A DNA stretch of 64,000 nucleotides from contig CAIYVZ010000014.1 in the NCBI GenBank assembly GCA_903929755.1, forward strand, positions 62,001 to 126,000, written 5' to 3'. This DNA is from an uncultured Acidobacteriia bacterium. Lineage in GTDB: Bacteria; Acidobacteriota; Terriglobia; Bryobacterales; Bryobacteraceae. The notes below the pieces were generated by a model, which saw only the letters and a program-made list of their open reading frames with translations, did no database searches and was not told the DNA's origin. Made by a program: the position numbers and the translations under genes. Positions 27,162 to 36,904 of the stretch are shown piece by piece; position 1 is the stretch's first letter, and each line of letters starts with the position of its first letter.

Positions 27162-27854
27162 ATGAGCTTTGACCGCAATCTCGCACGCCTCATCGATCAC
27201 ACCATTCTCCGGCCCGACGCCGTTCGTGCCGATGTTGCCAGAGTCTGCGCCGAAGCCCTCCGTTTTCAGTTCGCCAGCGTCTGTGTCAACTCCTTCTGGG
27301 TGCCTTTTATCGCTCAGGAACTGGCCGGTTCCCCCGTCAAAGTCTGCACCGTCGCAGGCTTCCCCCTCGGCGCCGCCACAACTGCTGCCAAGGTCGCGGA
27401 AACCACCGAAGCCGTCGCCGCCGGGGCCACGGAAATCGACATGGTCCTCAACGTGGGAGCCCTCCTCTCCGGTGAAACCGCCACCGCCGAAAACGACATC
27501 GCCGCCGTAGTCCGCGCCAGCCATGCCGGTGGTGCCATCGTAAAAGTCATCATCGAAACCGCCCTGCTCACCGACGCCGCGAAAGTCCTCGCCTGCCAGC
27601 TCTCGCAGGCCGCCGGCGCCGACTTTGTGAAGACCTCCACCGGCTTCGCCAAATCCGGAGCCACCGCCGCCGACATCGCGCTCATGCGCAAAACCGTCGG
27701 CCCCCTCATGGGCGTCAAAGCCTCCGGCGGAATCCGGACTCTTGACGACCTCCGAACCATGGTCGACGCCGGAGCCTCCCGCGTCGGAGCCAGCGCCAGC
27801 GTGGCCATTATGGAAGCCGCTCTTCTGGAATCAGGGCCAGTGGAAAACGCGTGA
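27162..27854 (+). CDS. deoC: deoxyribose-phosphate aldolase
   Basis: DeoC cleaves deoxyribose-5-phosphate to glyceraldehyde-3-phosphate and acetaldehyde. The 230-residue product has '[10 protein letters not shown]' near residue 11, '[11 protein letters not shown]' with its Asp, 'KVIIETALL' with the catalytic Lys, and 'DFVKTSTGF' with the Schiff-base Lys. The phosphate-binding 'VKASGGIRT' follows. The frame is open 16 codons upstream, but ATG 27162 gives the standard start. Its stop overlaps the GTG of the next gene (GTGA). Confidence 0.95.
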   Translation: MSFDRNLARLIDHTILRPDAVRADVARVCAEALRFQFASVCVNSFWVPFIAQELAGSPVKVCTVAGFPLGAATTAAKVAETTEAVAAGATEIDMVLNVGALLSGETATAENDIAAVVRASHAGGAIVKVIIETALLTDAAKVLACQLSQAAGADFVKTSTGFAKSGATAADIALMRKTVGPLMGVKASGGIRTLDDLRTMVDAGASRVGASASVAIMEAALLESGPVENA

Positions 27855-29593
27855 GCGTTCCCCGTCAAAAAATCCGTTTCAAAGAGCGGACCGAACTCCT
27901 CGACTTCCTCCTCGAAGTCTCATCCCTCTCCGCCGAAACGCTCGACCTCGATGAACTCCTCGCCCGCATCGCCGGCATCGTGCAGCGCGTCGTTCCCTTC
28001 GACCTTTTCGCCATCCTCCTCCTCAGCGAAAAGCGCAAAGAACTCCGCATCCGCTACGCCCTCGGCCACCGGGAGGAGGTTGTCCGCAATCTCGCCATCC
28101 ACGTCGGCGAAGGTATCGTCGGTTCAGTAGTCGCCGAGCGAGCCCCCATCCTCGTCCCCGACGTCTCAAAGGACGAGCGCTACCTCTCGGTCTCCGACGC
28201 CGTCCGCTCCGAACTCTGCGTGCCCATGATCGCCCGCAACCGCGTCATCGGCGTCATCGACGTGCAATCCGCCAAACTCGCAGCCTTCAAAGAGGACGAG
28301 CGCACCATGCTCCGCCTCATCGGTGGCCGCGTCGCCAGCGCCATCGACAACGCCCAACTCTACCGCAAGGCTGAACGCCAGTACCGCACCATTAAAACAC
28401 TCTCCAAAATCTCCCACGAGTTCTCCTCCATCCTCGAACTCGAAGAGCTCCTCGGCAAAGTCGCCTCCAGCGTCCGCGGCCTCATCAACTACGACGCCTT
28501 CTCCATCCTCACCGTCGATGAAGCCACCAAATCCCTGAAGCACCGCGTCAGCATCCGTTTCGACGAACGAGTCCAGGTCGACAGCATCCCCCTTGGCAAG
28601 GGCATCACCGGAGCCGCCGTCACCTCCCGCGAAATCGTCCGCGTTCATGACACCGGCGCCGACCCGCGCTACATCTCCTCCCACCCCGGTATTCTCTCCG
28701 AGATGGCCGTCCCGCTCATCGTCAAACACCGCGTCATCGGTGTCATGGATGTAGAGAGCAAGCGCATGGGCTTCTTCACCGAAGAGCACGCCCGCACTCT
28801 GGGCCTGCTCGCCCCGGCCGTCGCCATCGCGCTCGAAAACGCCCGCCTCTACGAGGAGCTTGGCCTTCGCGAACGCGCCATGCAGGCCGACCTCGAAGCC
28901 GCCTTCGAACTCCAGACCGTCCTCCTCCCCCAGGAAGCCCCCGAAGTCGATGGTCTCGAAATCGCCATCGGCCTCCGTCCGGCACGCCAAATCTCCGGCG
29001 ATCTCTACGACTTCTTCGCACACTCCGATGACCACTTCGTCGTCGCTTTCGGTGATTCCTCCGGCAAAGGCGCCGCCGCCGCCCTCTACGGCGCCATGCT
29101 CAACGGTCTGATGCGAACCCTGGCCCCCCGTCGCCGCGGCCCTGCCGAGCTCATGAAGGCGCTCAACGACGAACTGGTGGGCCGCGCTACCGCCGGAAAA
29201 TACGCCACCCTCCAGCTCCTGCTCTGGCACCCGCACTCGCTCGAATTCAACATCGTCAACGCCGGCGGCTCCCCCCCCATGGTGCTGCGCGGCAAAGAAA
29301 TCATCAATATCCAGATCGCCGGCGTCCCGCTCGGCCTCCTCCCCTGTCAGGAATATGAAGAGACCACTTTCAAGGTCCAAAGCGGCGATGTCGTCGTCCT
29401 CTACTCCGATGGCGTCAGCGACCACCTCAGCCCGGACGGCCAGGAATACGGCAGCAACGGCCTCGCCAATATCCTCCGCGGCTGCCAGGGCTGCACGCCC
29501 AAAGACATCGTCAAGTCCATCTTCACTGACCTCGACATATTCAACACCGACCGCTTCGACGACCAGACACTAATCGTAATGAGGGTTCTTTGA
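27851..29593 (+). CDS. GAF-domain SpoIIE-type serine phosphatase (RsbU-like)
   Basis: The 580-residue cytosolic protein has two GAF sensor domains (about 10-165 and 185-340) joined by a helix, then a linker ('[18 protein letters not shown]') and a PP2C/SpoIIE phosphatase domain (about 365-578). The metal-binding motifs include 'GDLYDFF', '[16 protein letters not shown]' and 'YSDGVSDH'. Such enzymes dephosphorylate anti-sigma factor antagonists in partner-switching signalling. No anti-sigma partner is in the window. It starts at a GTG overlapping the deoC stop, and its own stop overlaps the TTG of lysA. Confidence 0.9.
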   Translation: MSVPRQKIRFKERTELLDFLLEVSSLSAETLDLDELLARIAGIVQRVVPFDLFAILLLSEKRKELRIRYALGHREEVVRNLAIHVGEGIVGSVVAERAPILVPDVSKDERYLSVSDAVRSELCVPMIARNRVIGVIDVQSAKLAAFKEDERTMLRLIGGRVASAIDNAQLYRKAERQYRTIKTLSKISHEFSSILELEELLGKVASSVRGLINYDAFSILTVDEATKSLKHRVSIRFDERVQVDSIPLGKGITGAAVTSREIVRVHDTGADPRYISSHPGILSEMAVPLIVKHRVIGVMDVESKRMGFFTEEHARTLGLLAPAVAIALENARLYEELGLRERAMQADLEAAFELQTVLLPQEAPEVDGLEIAIGLRPARQISGDLYDFFAHSDDHFVVAFGDSSGKGAAAALYGAMLNGLMRTLAPRRRGPAELMKALNDELVGRATAGKYATLQLLLWHPHSLEFNIVNAGGSPPMVLRGKEIINIQIAGVPLGLLPCQEYEETTFKVQSGDVVVLYSDGVSDHLSPDGQEYGSNGLANILRGCQGCTPKDIVKSIFTDLDIFNTDRFDDQTLIVMRVL

Positions 29594-30828
29594 CATTTCG
29601 GTACCAAAACGACAATCTTTTCTGTGACGGCACAGACCTCGCCTCCATCGCCCACGCCACCGGGACACCCTGCTATGTCTACTCCGCCGACGCCATCCTG
29701 AGCGCCTGGCGAGCTTATGACGTGGCCTTCGCTGATCTGCCCCACCTCGTCTGCTACGCCGTCAAAGCCAACTCCAACCTCGCCATCCTGAAGCTCCTCG
29801 CCGACGCCGGCTCCGGCTTCGATATCGTCTCCGGCGGCGAACTCTTCCGCGTCCTCCGCGCCGGTGGCGACCCGAAGAAAATTGTCTTCTCCGGCGTCGG
29901 GAAAACCGAAGCGGAAATCGAGCTCGCCCTCAACAGTGGCATCGGCACTTTCAACTGCGAATCCGAAGGCGAACTCGCCGTCATCGACGCCGCTGCGGGA
30001 CGCCTCGGTCTCACCGCAGACTTCTCCCTCCGCGTCAACCCCGACGTCAACGCCGATACCCACCCCTACATCTCCACCGGGCTCCGGGACCACAAATTCG
30101 GTATCGACATCGCCGACGCCCCCGCCGTTTACAACCGCGCCCGGGCGTTTAAGAACCTCCGCGCCGCCGGCGTCAGTTGCCACATCGGCTCTCAGATTCT
30201 CGACTACTCGCCCATCCTCGAAGCCGCCGACAAAGTCCTCACCCTCATCGAAAACCTGAAGGCTGACGGCCACGCCATCCGCCACATCGATTTGGGCGGA
30301 GGCCTCGGCATCGCCTACAAAAACGACGATGCCGCCCCCTCAATCGGCACCTTCATCGCCGACCTTCGGGAACGTGTCCAGCGAGCCGGCCTCACCGTCA
30401 CCATCGAACCCGGTCGCTCCATAGTCGGCAACGCCGGAGCTCTGCTCACCAGAGTTCTCTACCTGAAACAAAGCCCGTCCAAACAGTTTGTAGTTATTGA
30501 CGCGGCCATGAACGACCTCATCCGCCCCGCGCTCTACAACGCCCACCACAACATCCGGCCCCTGAAGACGACCGGCGGCGAAATCGTGGCCGATGTAGTC
30601 GGCCCCGTCTGCGAAACCGGAGACTTCCTGGCCAGAGACCGGAAACTCCCCAACGTGCAGCCAGGAGACCTCCTCGCCGTCGAATCCGCCGGAGCCTACG
30701 GCTTCGTACAAGCCTCCAACTACAACTCCCGCCCCCGCCCCACTGAAGTCCTGGTGGAAGGCCACACCTGGAGAGTCATCCGAGCCCGCGAAACCTGGGA
30801 AGACCTTGTCCGGGGCGAACTACTCTAA
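29590..30828 (+). CDS. lysA: diaminopimelate decarboxylase
   Basis: LysA makes lysine from meso-diaminopimelate, using PLP. The 412-residue product has 'CYAVKANSN' with the PLP Lys at residue 59, the 'GFDIVSGGELFRVL' segment, the PLP-phosphate-binding 'DLGGGLGIAY' near 240, 'EPGRSIVGNAG' near 275, and 'GPVCETGDFLA' near 340. The start is a TTG that overlaps the phosphatase stop (TTGA), so translation is probably coupled. This places lysine synthesis in one unit with a signalling phosphatase, an unusual arrangement. Confidence 0.95.
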   Translation: MTFRYQNDNLFCDGTDLASIAHATGTPCYVYSADAILSAWRAYDVAFADLPHLVCYAVKANSNLAILKLLADAGSGFDIVSGGELFRVLRAGGDPKKIVFSGVGKTEAEIELALNSGIGTFNCESEGELAVIDAAAGRLGLTADFSLRVNPDVNADTHPYISTGLRDHKFGIDIADAPAVYNRARAFKNLRAAGVSCHIGSQILDYSPILEAADKVLTLIENLKADGHAIRHIDLGGGLGIAYKNDDAAPSIGTFIADLRERVQRAGLTVTIEPGRSIVGNAGALLTRVLYLKQSPSKQFVVIDAAMNDLIRPALYNAHHNIRPLKTTGGEIVADVVGPVCETGDFLARDRKLPNVQPGDLLAVESAGAYGFVQASNYNSRPRPTEVLVEGHTWRVIRARETWEDLVRGELL

Positions 30829-30833
30829 CTAAA

Positions 30834-31358
30834 ATGCCCGATCCTCGCTACCCCGCAGGTAAATTCACCTGGCCCGAAATCATTACCCCTGAAGACCTCG
30901 AGCGTTGGATCGCCGAAATCGCCGCAACCCCCGCCAACCTCCGCGCCGCAGCCGCCGGACTAACCGAGGACCAACTCAACACCCCCTATCGCGAAGGCGG
31001 CTGGACGGTACGCCAGGTCATCCACCACCTCCCCGACAGCCACATGAACAGCTACGTCCGCTTCAAGCTCGCGCTGACAGAGGACGAACCCACCATCAAG
31101 CCCTACGACGAAGCCGCCTGGGCCGAACTCCAGGACACAAACGTCATCCCCACAGAGACCTCCCTCTGCCTCCTCGACTGCCTCCACCAACGCTGGGTAG
31201 CCGTCATGGAAGCAATGTCCGAAGCCGACTGGAAGCGCAACCTGACCCACCCCGCGCTCGGCAAAATCTCCCTCGAAAAAATGGCCGCCCTCTACGCCTG
31301 GCACGGCCGCAACCACGTAGCCCACATCACCGAACTCCGCAAACAAAACGGCTGGTAG
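30834..31358 (+). CDS. DinB/YfiT-like putative metal-dependent hydrolase or thiol transferase
   Basis: The 174-residue protein fits the YfiT/BstA branch of the DinB four-helix superfamily. The metal-binding histidines are at 'VIHHLPDSHMNSY' near 63 and 'WHGRNHVAHI' near 160. Family members act as bacillithiol or other thiol transferases; the thiol in this organism is unknown. It follows lysA by five bases. Confidence 0.8.
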   Translation: MPDPRYPAGKFTWPEIITPEDLERWIAEIAATPANLRAAAAGLTEDQLNTPYREGGWTVRQVIHHLPDSHMNSYVRFKLALTEDEPTIKPYDEAAWAELQDTNVIPTETSLCLLDCLHQRWVAVMEAMSEADWKRNLTHPALGKISLEKMAALYAWHGRNHVAHITELRKQNGW

Positions 31359-31386
31359 GGACCTATTGCCCGGCGTCTTCTTCCCA

Positions 31387-31608
31387 TCACAGAAGCTGTC
31401 GGACATTGCGTTTGCCGTGAAGAACCCGCACCACCCGCAGGACATCGGGAGCGCCCACATAGTAGCTTCGGATGACTTCAAAACCGTTTACAGGCCATGT
31501 TTGAAGGCCCGTGACCGAGCCATGAATTAATGCGCCCATCAGTGGATGAGGTCGGAGTTGTAGCGTATAGTTCCCGCAACCGTCTCGGTGCAGGCCAAGA
31601 CGCCTCGG
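31387..31608 (-). pseudogene. remnant of a ParE/RelE-type toxin
   Basis: On the minus strand a frame open from 31608 to a stop at 31387 encodes the C-terminal half of a ParE-type toxin. The pieces are 'LRPHPLMGALIHGSVTGLQ', 'WPVNGFEVIRSYYV' and 'VLRVVRVLHGKRNVRQLL'. The last piece is the family's C-terminal strand motif. The N-terminal helices are missing and the frame has no upstream start with the correct domain; an ATG at 31539 would give only 50 residues. No antitoxin gene is next to it. It is most likely a decayed toxin. Confidence 0.6.
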
Positions 31609-31620
31609 CTATCCCCGCAA

Positions 31621-34600
31621 TCACCCCACCGCGCTCGGATCCGCCCCAATCGTCCCCACCAACTCCTCCAAATACCCCTCCGCCGAAACAAGCGCCACCT
31701 GCGCCGCATCGCCCTGCGCCGTCCAGAACGCCACATCCCGCCGCTGCTTCGCCTTCAGCCGCGCCCCATACCAATCGCTCGCCACCAGCGCCTCCCGGCT
31801 AAACATCCCCCGAATCTCCGGGGCATGCACATCCTTCCCCTCGTAATGCCCGTCGCGCATGATATGCAGCAAGGCCCGAATCGGTGGACAAGCATCTGCC
31901 ACACTCCCGTCCTCAAAGTAATGCGCCGCCACCCTCTGCTGCGCCTCGCAAATCGCGTCCACGCCCTCCGCAAAAGCCCCCAAATCCTGCTTCTCCGGTC
32001 GCAGCATCTCGTCCGTAAACACGGACCCCGGCGATTCAAAAATCCGTCCTAAAAACCGGTCCACAAACGTCGAAGTAATCCGATACCCCAACCGGCTCGC
32101 CAGTACCTGCCGCCCCTCGTGCCCGAAATCGTTTACCCTCTCCAGCAACCCGTGCGAGATCAGGTAATCCGCCTCCCGCTCATGAATCCGCATCCGGCAC
32201 CAAAGCTCCGGCACCAGCATACTGTTGTCGTGATCCACCCGGTACTTCGGCCCCACATACCCCGCCGCCGTCGTGAACCCGCTATACCCCGTCAGAATCG
32301 CCGACACCAGCGCATTATTCACGTCAATCACCGGAGGCAGCGCATTGAACGGACCCTTCGTCAGCGCCCCCTCACTCCCGAACCCGGTGGTCGAAGGGGA
32401 CTTCCCCGTCAGGCTGCAAATGAAGTCCATAAACAGCTCCGGCAGTTCCTGGTAATGAATCGGACTGTACACCGCCAGATTCGGAATCCCCGCCTTGGCG
32501 TCTGGTGGATTGTTTCTGCGCCCCGCCAGCACCGCGTTCACAGGGAAATACACAGGCTTGTCCGCCGGAATCTCCCGCGCCAGCCGAGTCCCCATCTCCG
32601 CCAAATGCCCTTCCCTCGGACTCGCCAGATCCGGCCGGAGCTGCAAATACCGCGGATTCTTCGAAGGCGAACCATCCACCAGCCGGGGCTCCGACGACGA
32701 CACCACAAACTCCGGCTTCCCCTCCGCCACAAACCCCGCCAGCAGCTTCTTCATCGGCTCGCTGAACGCGTCAAACGCCACCACGTTGTCCAGCATCTTC
32801 TGGACATCCGCCTTCGTCAAAGGCTCAAAATTCGAAAGGAAATTCCGCGGCCCCGCCAGATCCGCCTCAGCGTCTTTGTCAAAGCCCCGGTGAATCGCAT
32901 CGTCCGGCCTCTGGAACAACCGCGCTTCGCAGTTCCCCAGCAACTTCACACTCTTGTGCGGATACCCTGCCTCCAGGTTCGTCAGGCTCTCGCGCGGCAA
33001 CACCACCGATGCCGTAATGTCATCCTCAACCTGCACTTTATCCGCCGGACTGAAATCCGGACGCAGCTTGAAAATCCGCCACGACCCGTCCGGATCCCAC
33101 CCCACCCGCATATAGTTCCCCATCAGCTTCTGGTTATCGAACTTCAGCTCGTGCCCCAGCAGCCCGTTAATTCGGTCCACCGTAAAGTGCGATTGCCACT
33201 GCTCGCCCCACTCCGGCCGATAATACCGTTTCACCGCCACAATTAACTGCCGGATCGTCGCCGCCAGCCCGCGTACCCAGGCGTTGTGCGCATCCGTGTA
33301 CTCCGCCGAAGGCGTCAGCAGCTTAATCACCGAACCCAGTGACCTCTGCGAACTCAGAATCGGCCGCGCCGCCCGTGCCTTGTCCTTTTCTTCCCGATAA
33401 ATGCCCGAAAAATCCCTCTTCAGGATCGCCGTCACTTCTTCCATCGCCCGGTGATAATCGCCCACAAACACCGGCCCGCGCATCAAAATACTGCTCAGCG
33501 ACTTCGAAATTTCAGATTTTCCGCCGCCGGAAACCGTGCACGGCTTATGGCATAGAATCCCATCCGCACGGCTCGCAATCAGCCGCCAAACCGACCCGCT
33601 CGGCTGCTTCTCCAGCCGGATCTTTGTCCCCCAGGGCAACACATAAACGTCACCCGCCCGCAATACCAGTTGGGCACTTCGATCACCCAGCGGCCACCGA
33701 ACCACACCCTCGCGCACGTGGAAATCCGCATTCTCGGGAACGTAATAGACGTTCGGATACGCCTTATCCACCGCATACCGCTCCGTCTTCAACTCCACCT
33801 GGTCGCCCAGCAGCGCCATCGCCTCTTCATACACAACGGCTTTAGTCAGCACCGTCCGCCCGGCCTGAAAATCCTGCCCCAAAACATAGGCCGGAAACGC
33901 AATCGCCCCGCCCGCATGCTCTTCTTCAGCCATGCCGAACAGATTCGCCGCATAGCTGATCTGCGTCTTCACTTCCTTCTTGCAGTAGCCGTAGTAGTTG
34001 TCGGCGATGATCGTCACAATCACGCCCCGGTGGTCGCGGCAAGTCGCCTTGAAAGCGTTGCCGTCGTTGTACGGCTCGGCCTCGCTCTCCCAGCACATCC
34101 CGTTCGCGCGCTCCAGCTCCGTCGCCGCCGAAACGTGCGGAAGCCCCAGCGATTTCTTCGATACCCCCGCCAAATGCGGTGCCAGAATCACGCACCCTGT
34201 ATGCCCGCTCCAGTGCGCCGAATCCTTCGCCGCATCGTTCTCCGGCAGATACGGATCCCCGGCGTTGCCGAAGATGCTCTCCACAAAGTCCAGATTGCTC
34301 ACCAGACTCGCCGGAGCGAAGAACCGGGTCTCCATACTGCGCGCGCCATCCGTCCCCGTCGCCGGACACACCAGGGGCCGCAGCAGCAGCGACACGAACA
34401 TGTGCGCACGTTCCGCCTGGTTCGCCGTAAACGGCAAAGCCTGCACCTCCGCAGGCGGCTGCAGAGCCTTTTCCAGCAACGCCGCAAACGCCACCTTCGG
34501 GACCGTAATTTTGTCCGCCGGAACCGGCATCCCGCCCTCCACCACGTGGAAGATTCCCTTCGTCGTCCGCCGGTCGCTCTTCGGATTATGCAGAACGCCC

Positions 34601-34944
34601 TGCGCCACCCGATACGACTTCAAATAAGGCGAAGAAAAGTAGTCCTCACCCGCCGGCAACGACATCGCTCGCGCCAGCCCCGGCCTGTCCAGCACCAAAG
34701 TATTGGCCGGCAGCTTCGCCACAGCGAAACCATCCAGGTACGCTTCCAGAAAATTCTGGATGCGCCCGTCCGCCGGACACATCTTCCCCGCCAGCAACAG
34801 GTCTTTCTGGTGGTAATTCCGCAACAGCGGGCCCGCCAGATGCAGGAACGCCGGGTCTTTCGGATGCGCACTGGTCGGCTGCCCCAGCGCCGCCAGTTTC
34901 AGATCGATATACCGGAGAAGTTCATCCTGGTCAGCAGAATACAC
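31621..34944 (-). CDS. probable PPi-type phosphoenolpyruvate carboxykinase
   Basis: The 1107-residue cytosolic protein has no signal peptide or membrane segment. Its size and motifs fit the diphosphate-dependent PEP carboxykinases (about 1100-1150 residues) known from Propionibacterium and Entamoeba, which interconvert oxaloacetate plus PPi with PEP, phosphate and CO2. Telling segments are 'GNCEARLFQRPDDAIHRGF' near 668, the loop 'LTGKSPSTTGFGSEGALTKG' near 845-865, and 'DNYYGYCKKEVKTQISY' near 315. The start is a GTG with an AGGAG site seven bases upstream. It is not in an operon with other carbon-metabolism genes. The family assignment is from memory of its motifs. Confidence 0.6.
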   Translation of the reverse strand: MYSADQDELLRYIDLKLAALGQPTSAHPKDPAFLHLAGPLLRNYHQKDLLLAGKMCPADGRIQNFLEAYLDGFAVAKLPANTLVLDRPGLARAMSLPAGEDYFSSPYLKSYRVAQGVLHNPKSDRRTTKGIFHVVEGGMPVPADKITVPKVAFAALLEKALQPPAEVQALPFTANQAERAHMFVSLLLRPLVCPATGTDGARSMETRFFAPASLVSNLDFVESIFGNAGDPYLPENDAAKDSAHWSGHTGCVILAPHLAGVSKKSLGLPHVSAATELERANGMCWESEAEPYNDGNAFKATCRDHRGVIVTIIADNYYGYCKKEVKTQISYAANLFGMAEEEHAGGAIAFPAYVLGQDFQAGRTVLTKAVVYEEAMALLGDQVELKTERYAVDKAYPNVYYVPENADFHVREGVVRWPLGDRSAQLVLRAGDVYVLPWGTKIRLEKQPSGSVWRLIASRADGILCHKPCTVSGGGKSEISKSLSSILMRGPVFVGDYHRAMEEVTAILKRDFSGIYREEKDKARAARPILSSQRSLGSVIKLLTPSAEYTDAHNAWVRGLAATIRQLIVAVKRYYRPEWGEQWQSHFTVDRINGLLGHELKFDNQKLMGNYMRVGWDPDGSWRIFKLRPDFSPADKVQVEDDITASVVLPRESLTNLEAGYPHKSVKLLGNCEARLFQRPDDAIHRGFDKDAEADLAGPRNFLSNFEPLTKADVQKMLDNVVAFDAFSEPMKKLLAGFVAEGKPEFVVSSSEPRLVDGSPSKNPRYLQLRPDLASPREGHLAEMGTRLAREIPADKPVYFPVNAVLAGRRNNPPDAKAGIPNLAVYSPIHYQELPELFMDFICSLTGKSPSTTGFGSEGALTKGPFNALPPVIDVNNALVSAILTGYSGFTTAAGYVGPKYRVDHDNSMLVPELWCRMRIHEREADYLISHGLLERVNDFGHEGRQVLASRLGYRITSTFVDRFLGRIFESPGSVFTDEMLRPEKQDLGAFAEGVDAICEAQQRVAAHYFEDGSVADACPPIRALLHIMRDGHYEGKDVHAPEIRGMFSREALVASDWYGARLKAKQRRDVAFWTAQGDAAQVALVSAEGYLEELVGTIGADPSAVG

Positions 34945-35037
34945 GTGTGGCTCCTAAGGGTTTCGGTTTGGATTCGACAGAGGATCCAGCGGTTGAACCT
35001 TCAGGTTAACAAGTGACCAAAAGCTAAGTCCCGGCGC

Positions 35038-35784
35038 TTAGGTTCCAACCACAATTCCACCATCCACCGGAATCACCGCCCCATGCACGAAAGACGCCGC
35101 GTCCGAAGCCAGCCAAAGATAAGCGTTGGCAATATCCTCCGGCGCCCCCATCCGGCCCAGCGGCGTATGCTGCCGCATGCCTTCCAGCACCTTCTCCGGC
35201 ATCGCCTGCACCATCTCGGTGGCAATGAAACCGGGCGTCACCGCATTCACCCGAATCCCGTACTTCCCCAACTCCCGGGCCCACGTTTTCGTCATCCCGA
35301 TCACCGCCGCTTTCGCCGCCACATAGTTCGTCTGCCCGAAATTCCCGTACAACCCCACCACGCTCGAAGCATTCAGAATCACGCCCGACTTCTGTGCCAC
35401 CATCACCTGCGCCACCGCCCTTGTGCACGCGAAAACGCCCTTCAGATTTACCGCGATTACGGCATCGAAGACTTCGTCTGACATCACACCCGCAACCACG
35501 CCGTCCTTCGCCTTCACCAGCTGCCCGTCCCGCAGAATCCCGGCGTTATTCACCAGCACGTCAATCCGACCCCACTTTGCCACCACCGCGTCCGTCGCAG
35601 CCTGAATCGAAGCCGTATCCGTCACATCCACGCGCTGGAAATCAAACGCGCCCGCAGCCTCGCGGACGTCCCAAACCGACACCCGGCACCCTTCCGCCAG
35701 AAACCTCTCCGCAGTCGCCTGGCCAATTCCCGCCGCGCCCCCGGTCACTACTACAACCTTGCCCTCTAACCCTGTCTGAATCAT
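35038..35784 (-). CDS. short-chain dehydrogenase/reductase (FabG-like)
   Basis: The 248-residue protein has the NAD(P)-binding 'VVVTGGAAGIGQA' near residue 11, 'LVNNAGILRDGQL' near 80, the catalytic Ser in 'NASSVVGLYGNFGQ', and the YxxxK pair in 'TNYVAAKAA'. The product ends 'FVHGAVIPVDGGIVVGT', as in 3-oxoacyl-ACP reductases. The Asp near 39 ('VWDVRE') suggests NADH preference. Substrate unknown. It is 11 bases downstream of the MgtC-like gene. Confidence 0.88.
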   Translation of the reverse strand: MIQTGLEGKVVVVTGGAAGIGQATAERFLAEGCRVSVWDVREAAGAFDFQRVDVTDTASIQAATDAVVAKWGRIDVLVNNAGILRDGQLVKAKDGVVAGVMSDEVFDAVIAVNLKGVFACTRAVAQVMVAQKSGVILNASSVVGLYGNFGQTNYVAAKAAVIGMTKTWARELGKYGIRVNAVTPGFIATEMVQAMPEKVLEGMRQHTPLGRMGAPEDIANAYLWLASDAASFVHGAVIPVDGGIVVGT

Positions 35785-35795
35785 CTGTCCCCCGT

Positions 35796-36254
35796 TTAAC
35801 TGTCCGGATCTAACGGCTCCTGGTCCAGCTTCCTCTTCACCGGCACTAAGGCCTGCAGCGTGAACAAATTCAGCACTGCCAGAATCACTGCAACTTCATA
35901 ATTCCCGAGCGCACACGCCGCCCCAATCGCCCCGGTATTCCAGATGCTGGCGGCGGTTGCCGTCCCGTGGACACTCAGCCCGTCTTTAACAATCGCGCCG
36001 CCGCCTACAAAACCAATACCCGCCATCAGACCCTGCAGCAGCCGGGACATGTCACCCGGCCCGCTCTGATCGCCCAAAACCAGCAGATACCCGCAACACG
36101 CCATCGCCACAATCGGAAACGTCCGGATGCCAACCGCGTGCCCCTGCTTCTCCCGAAACCACCCCGTCGGCAGTGCCAGCATATACGACAACCCAATCCT
36201 GGCCGCCGTCACCGCCCCCGGAATCGCCGCGAAAGACTTCGAGTCAAATTGCAT
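35796..36254 (-). CDS. MgtC/SapB family membrane protein
   Basis: The 152-residue protein has four to five membrane segments and the MgtC core 'ARIGLSYMLALPTGWFREKQG' region near 20, with 'GIRTFPIVAMACCGY' and 'GLMAGIGFVGGGAIVKDG' following. It ends in a short charged tail. MgtC proteins affect Mg homeostasis and ATP synthase in pathogens; the role in free-living bacteria is unclear. It is probably co-transcribed with the downstream SDR gene. Confidence 0.88.
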   Translation of the reverse strand: MQFDSKSFAAIPGAVTAARIGLSYMLALPTGWFREKQGHAVGIRTFPIVAMACCGYLLVLGDQSGPGDMSRLLQGLMAGIGFVGGGAIVKDGLSVHGTATAASIWNTGAIGAACALGNYEVAVILAVLNLFTLQALVPVKRKLDQEPLDPDS

Positions 36255-36412
36255 GGTTCACCGCCGGTTTCATTCTAAGCCCGATCATGCCAGCGTTCTT
36301 GCCCTCGTTGTTGCTGCGCTGCTTTTCAATATGCAGGACACCGTCGTCGGGTACTCCACATGCAGTAGAAGTTATGTCAGGATAGAATCATGGTTCAGGA
36401 TTAGCGTCCGAC

Positions 36413-36904
36413 ATGAATTTCCTTAGAGAATCACTCGATGGCCTATTGCCGGTGCTTCCGGTCCTGGTCATTCTTGTTGCCCTCACCCAATGGGCACTTT
36501 GGATATTGGGTCTGGGGAGGTTCCGGAACCGGGTCCCACAATCTAGGATCCGCTATGTTCTTGCGGATCTTTTCGTAAAAATTATTAACGATTTCCGGCA
36601 CCTGCTGGCGCTGGCGATCGTCACGCTCTTTGGCGTTGTGGTTCTCGCTGCGATTTGGCCCGGCATGATGAAGCAGGATGTCGCCCTCATTAAAGAGGGC
36701 TTGCAGGGGGTATCTGCAACATTAGGCGGACTAATCGGCTCAATCATTGGCTACTACTTCGGCGAGTCCGCCGGAAAGAACAGCATGCGAGGCGGGGACG
36801 CTACACCGCCTGTCGCGATAGAGCAAGAACTTCCCCAAGAGAAGACCGATATCCAGATTCCGCCGAAACCAACAGGGCTGGGAGAAAACGGAGAAGACAA
36901 ATGA
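36413..36904 (+). CDS. membrane protein of the pYEATS cassette
   Basis: The 163-residue product has three hydrophobic segments: 'LPVLPVLVILVALTQWALWIL' region (about 12-34), 'LLALAIVTLFGVVVLAAIW' (about 63-82), and a C-terminal helix 'GGLIGSIIGYYFGESAG' (about 105-122). A hydrophilic cytosolic tail of about 40 residues follows. I recognise no named family. Helices of the GxIIGYYFG type are frequent in small membrane partners of bacterial conflict systems. Its stop overlaps the ATG of the pYEATS gene (ATGA), so the two are coupled. Its base composition looks less GC-rich than the neighbours. A TAGAAT box lies at about 36385. Confidence 0.65.
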   Translation: MNFLRESLDGLLPVLPVLVILVALTQWALWILGLGRFRNRVPQSRIRYVLADLFVKIINDFRHLLALAIVTLFGVVVLAAIWPGMMKQDVALIKEGLQGVSATLGGLIGSIIGYYFGESAGKNSMRGGDATPPVAIEQELPQEKTDIQIPPKPTGLGENGEDK

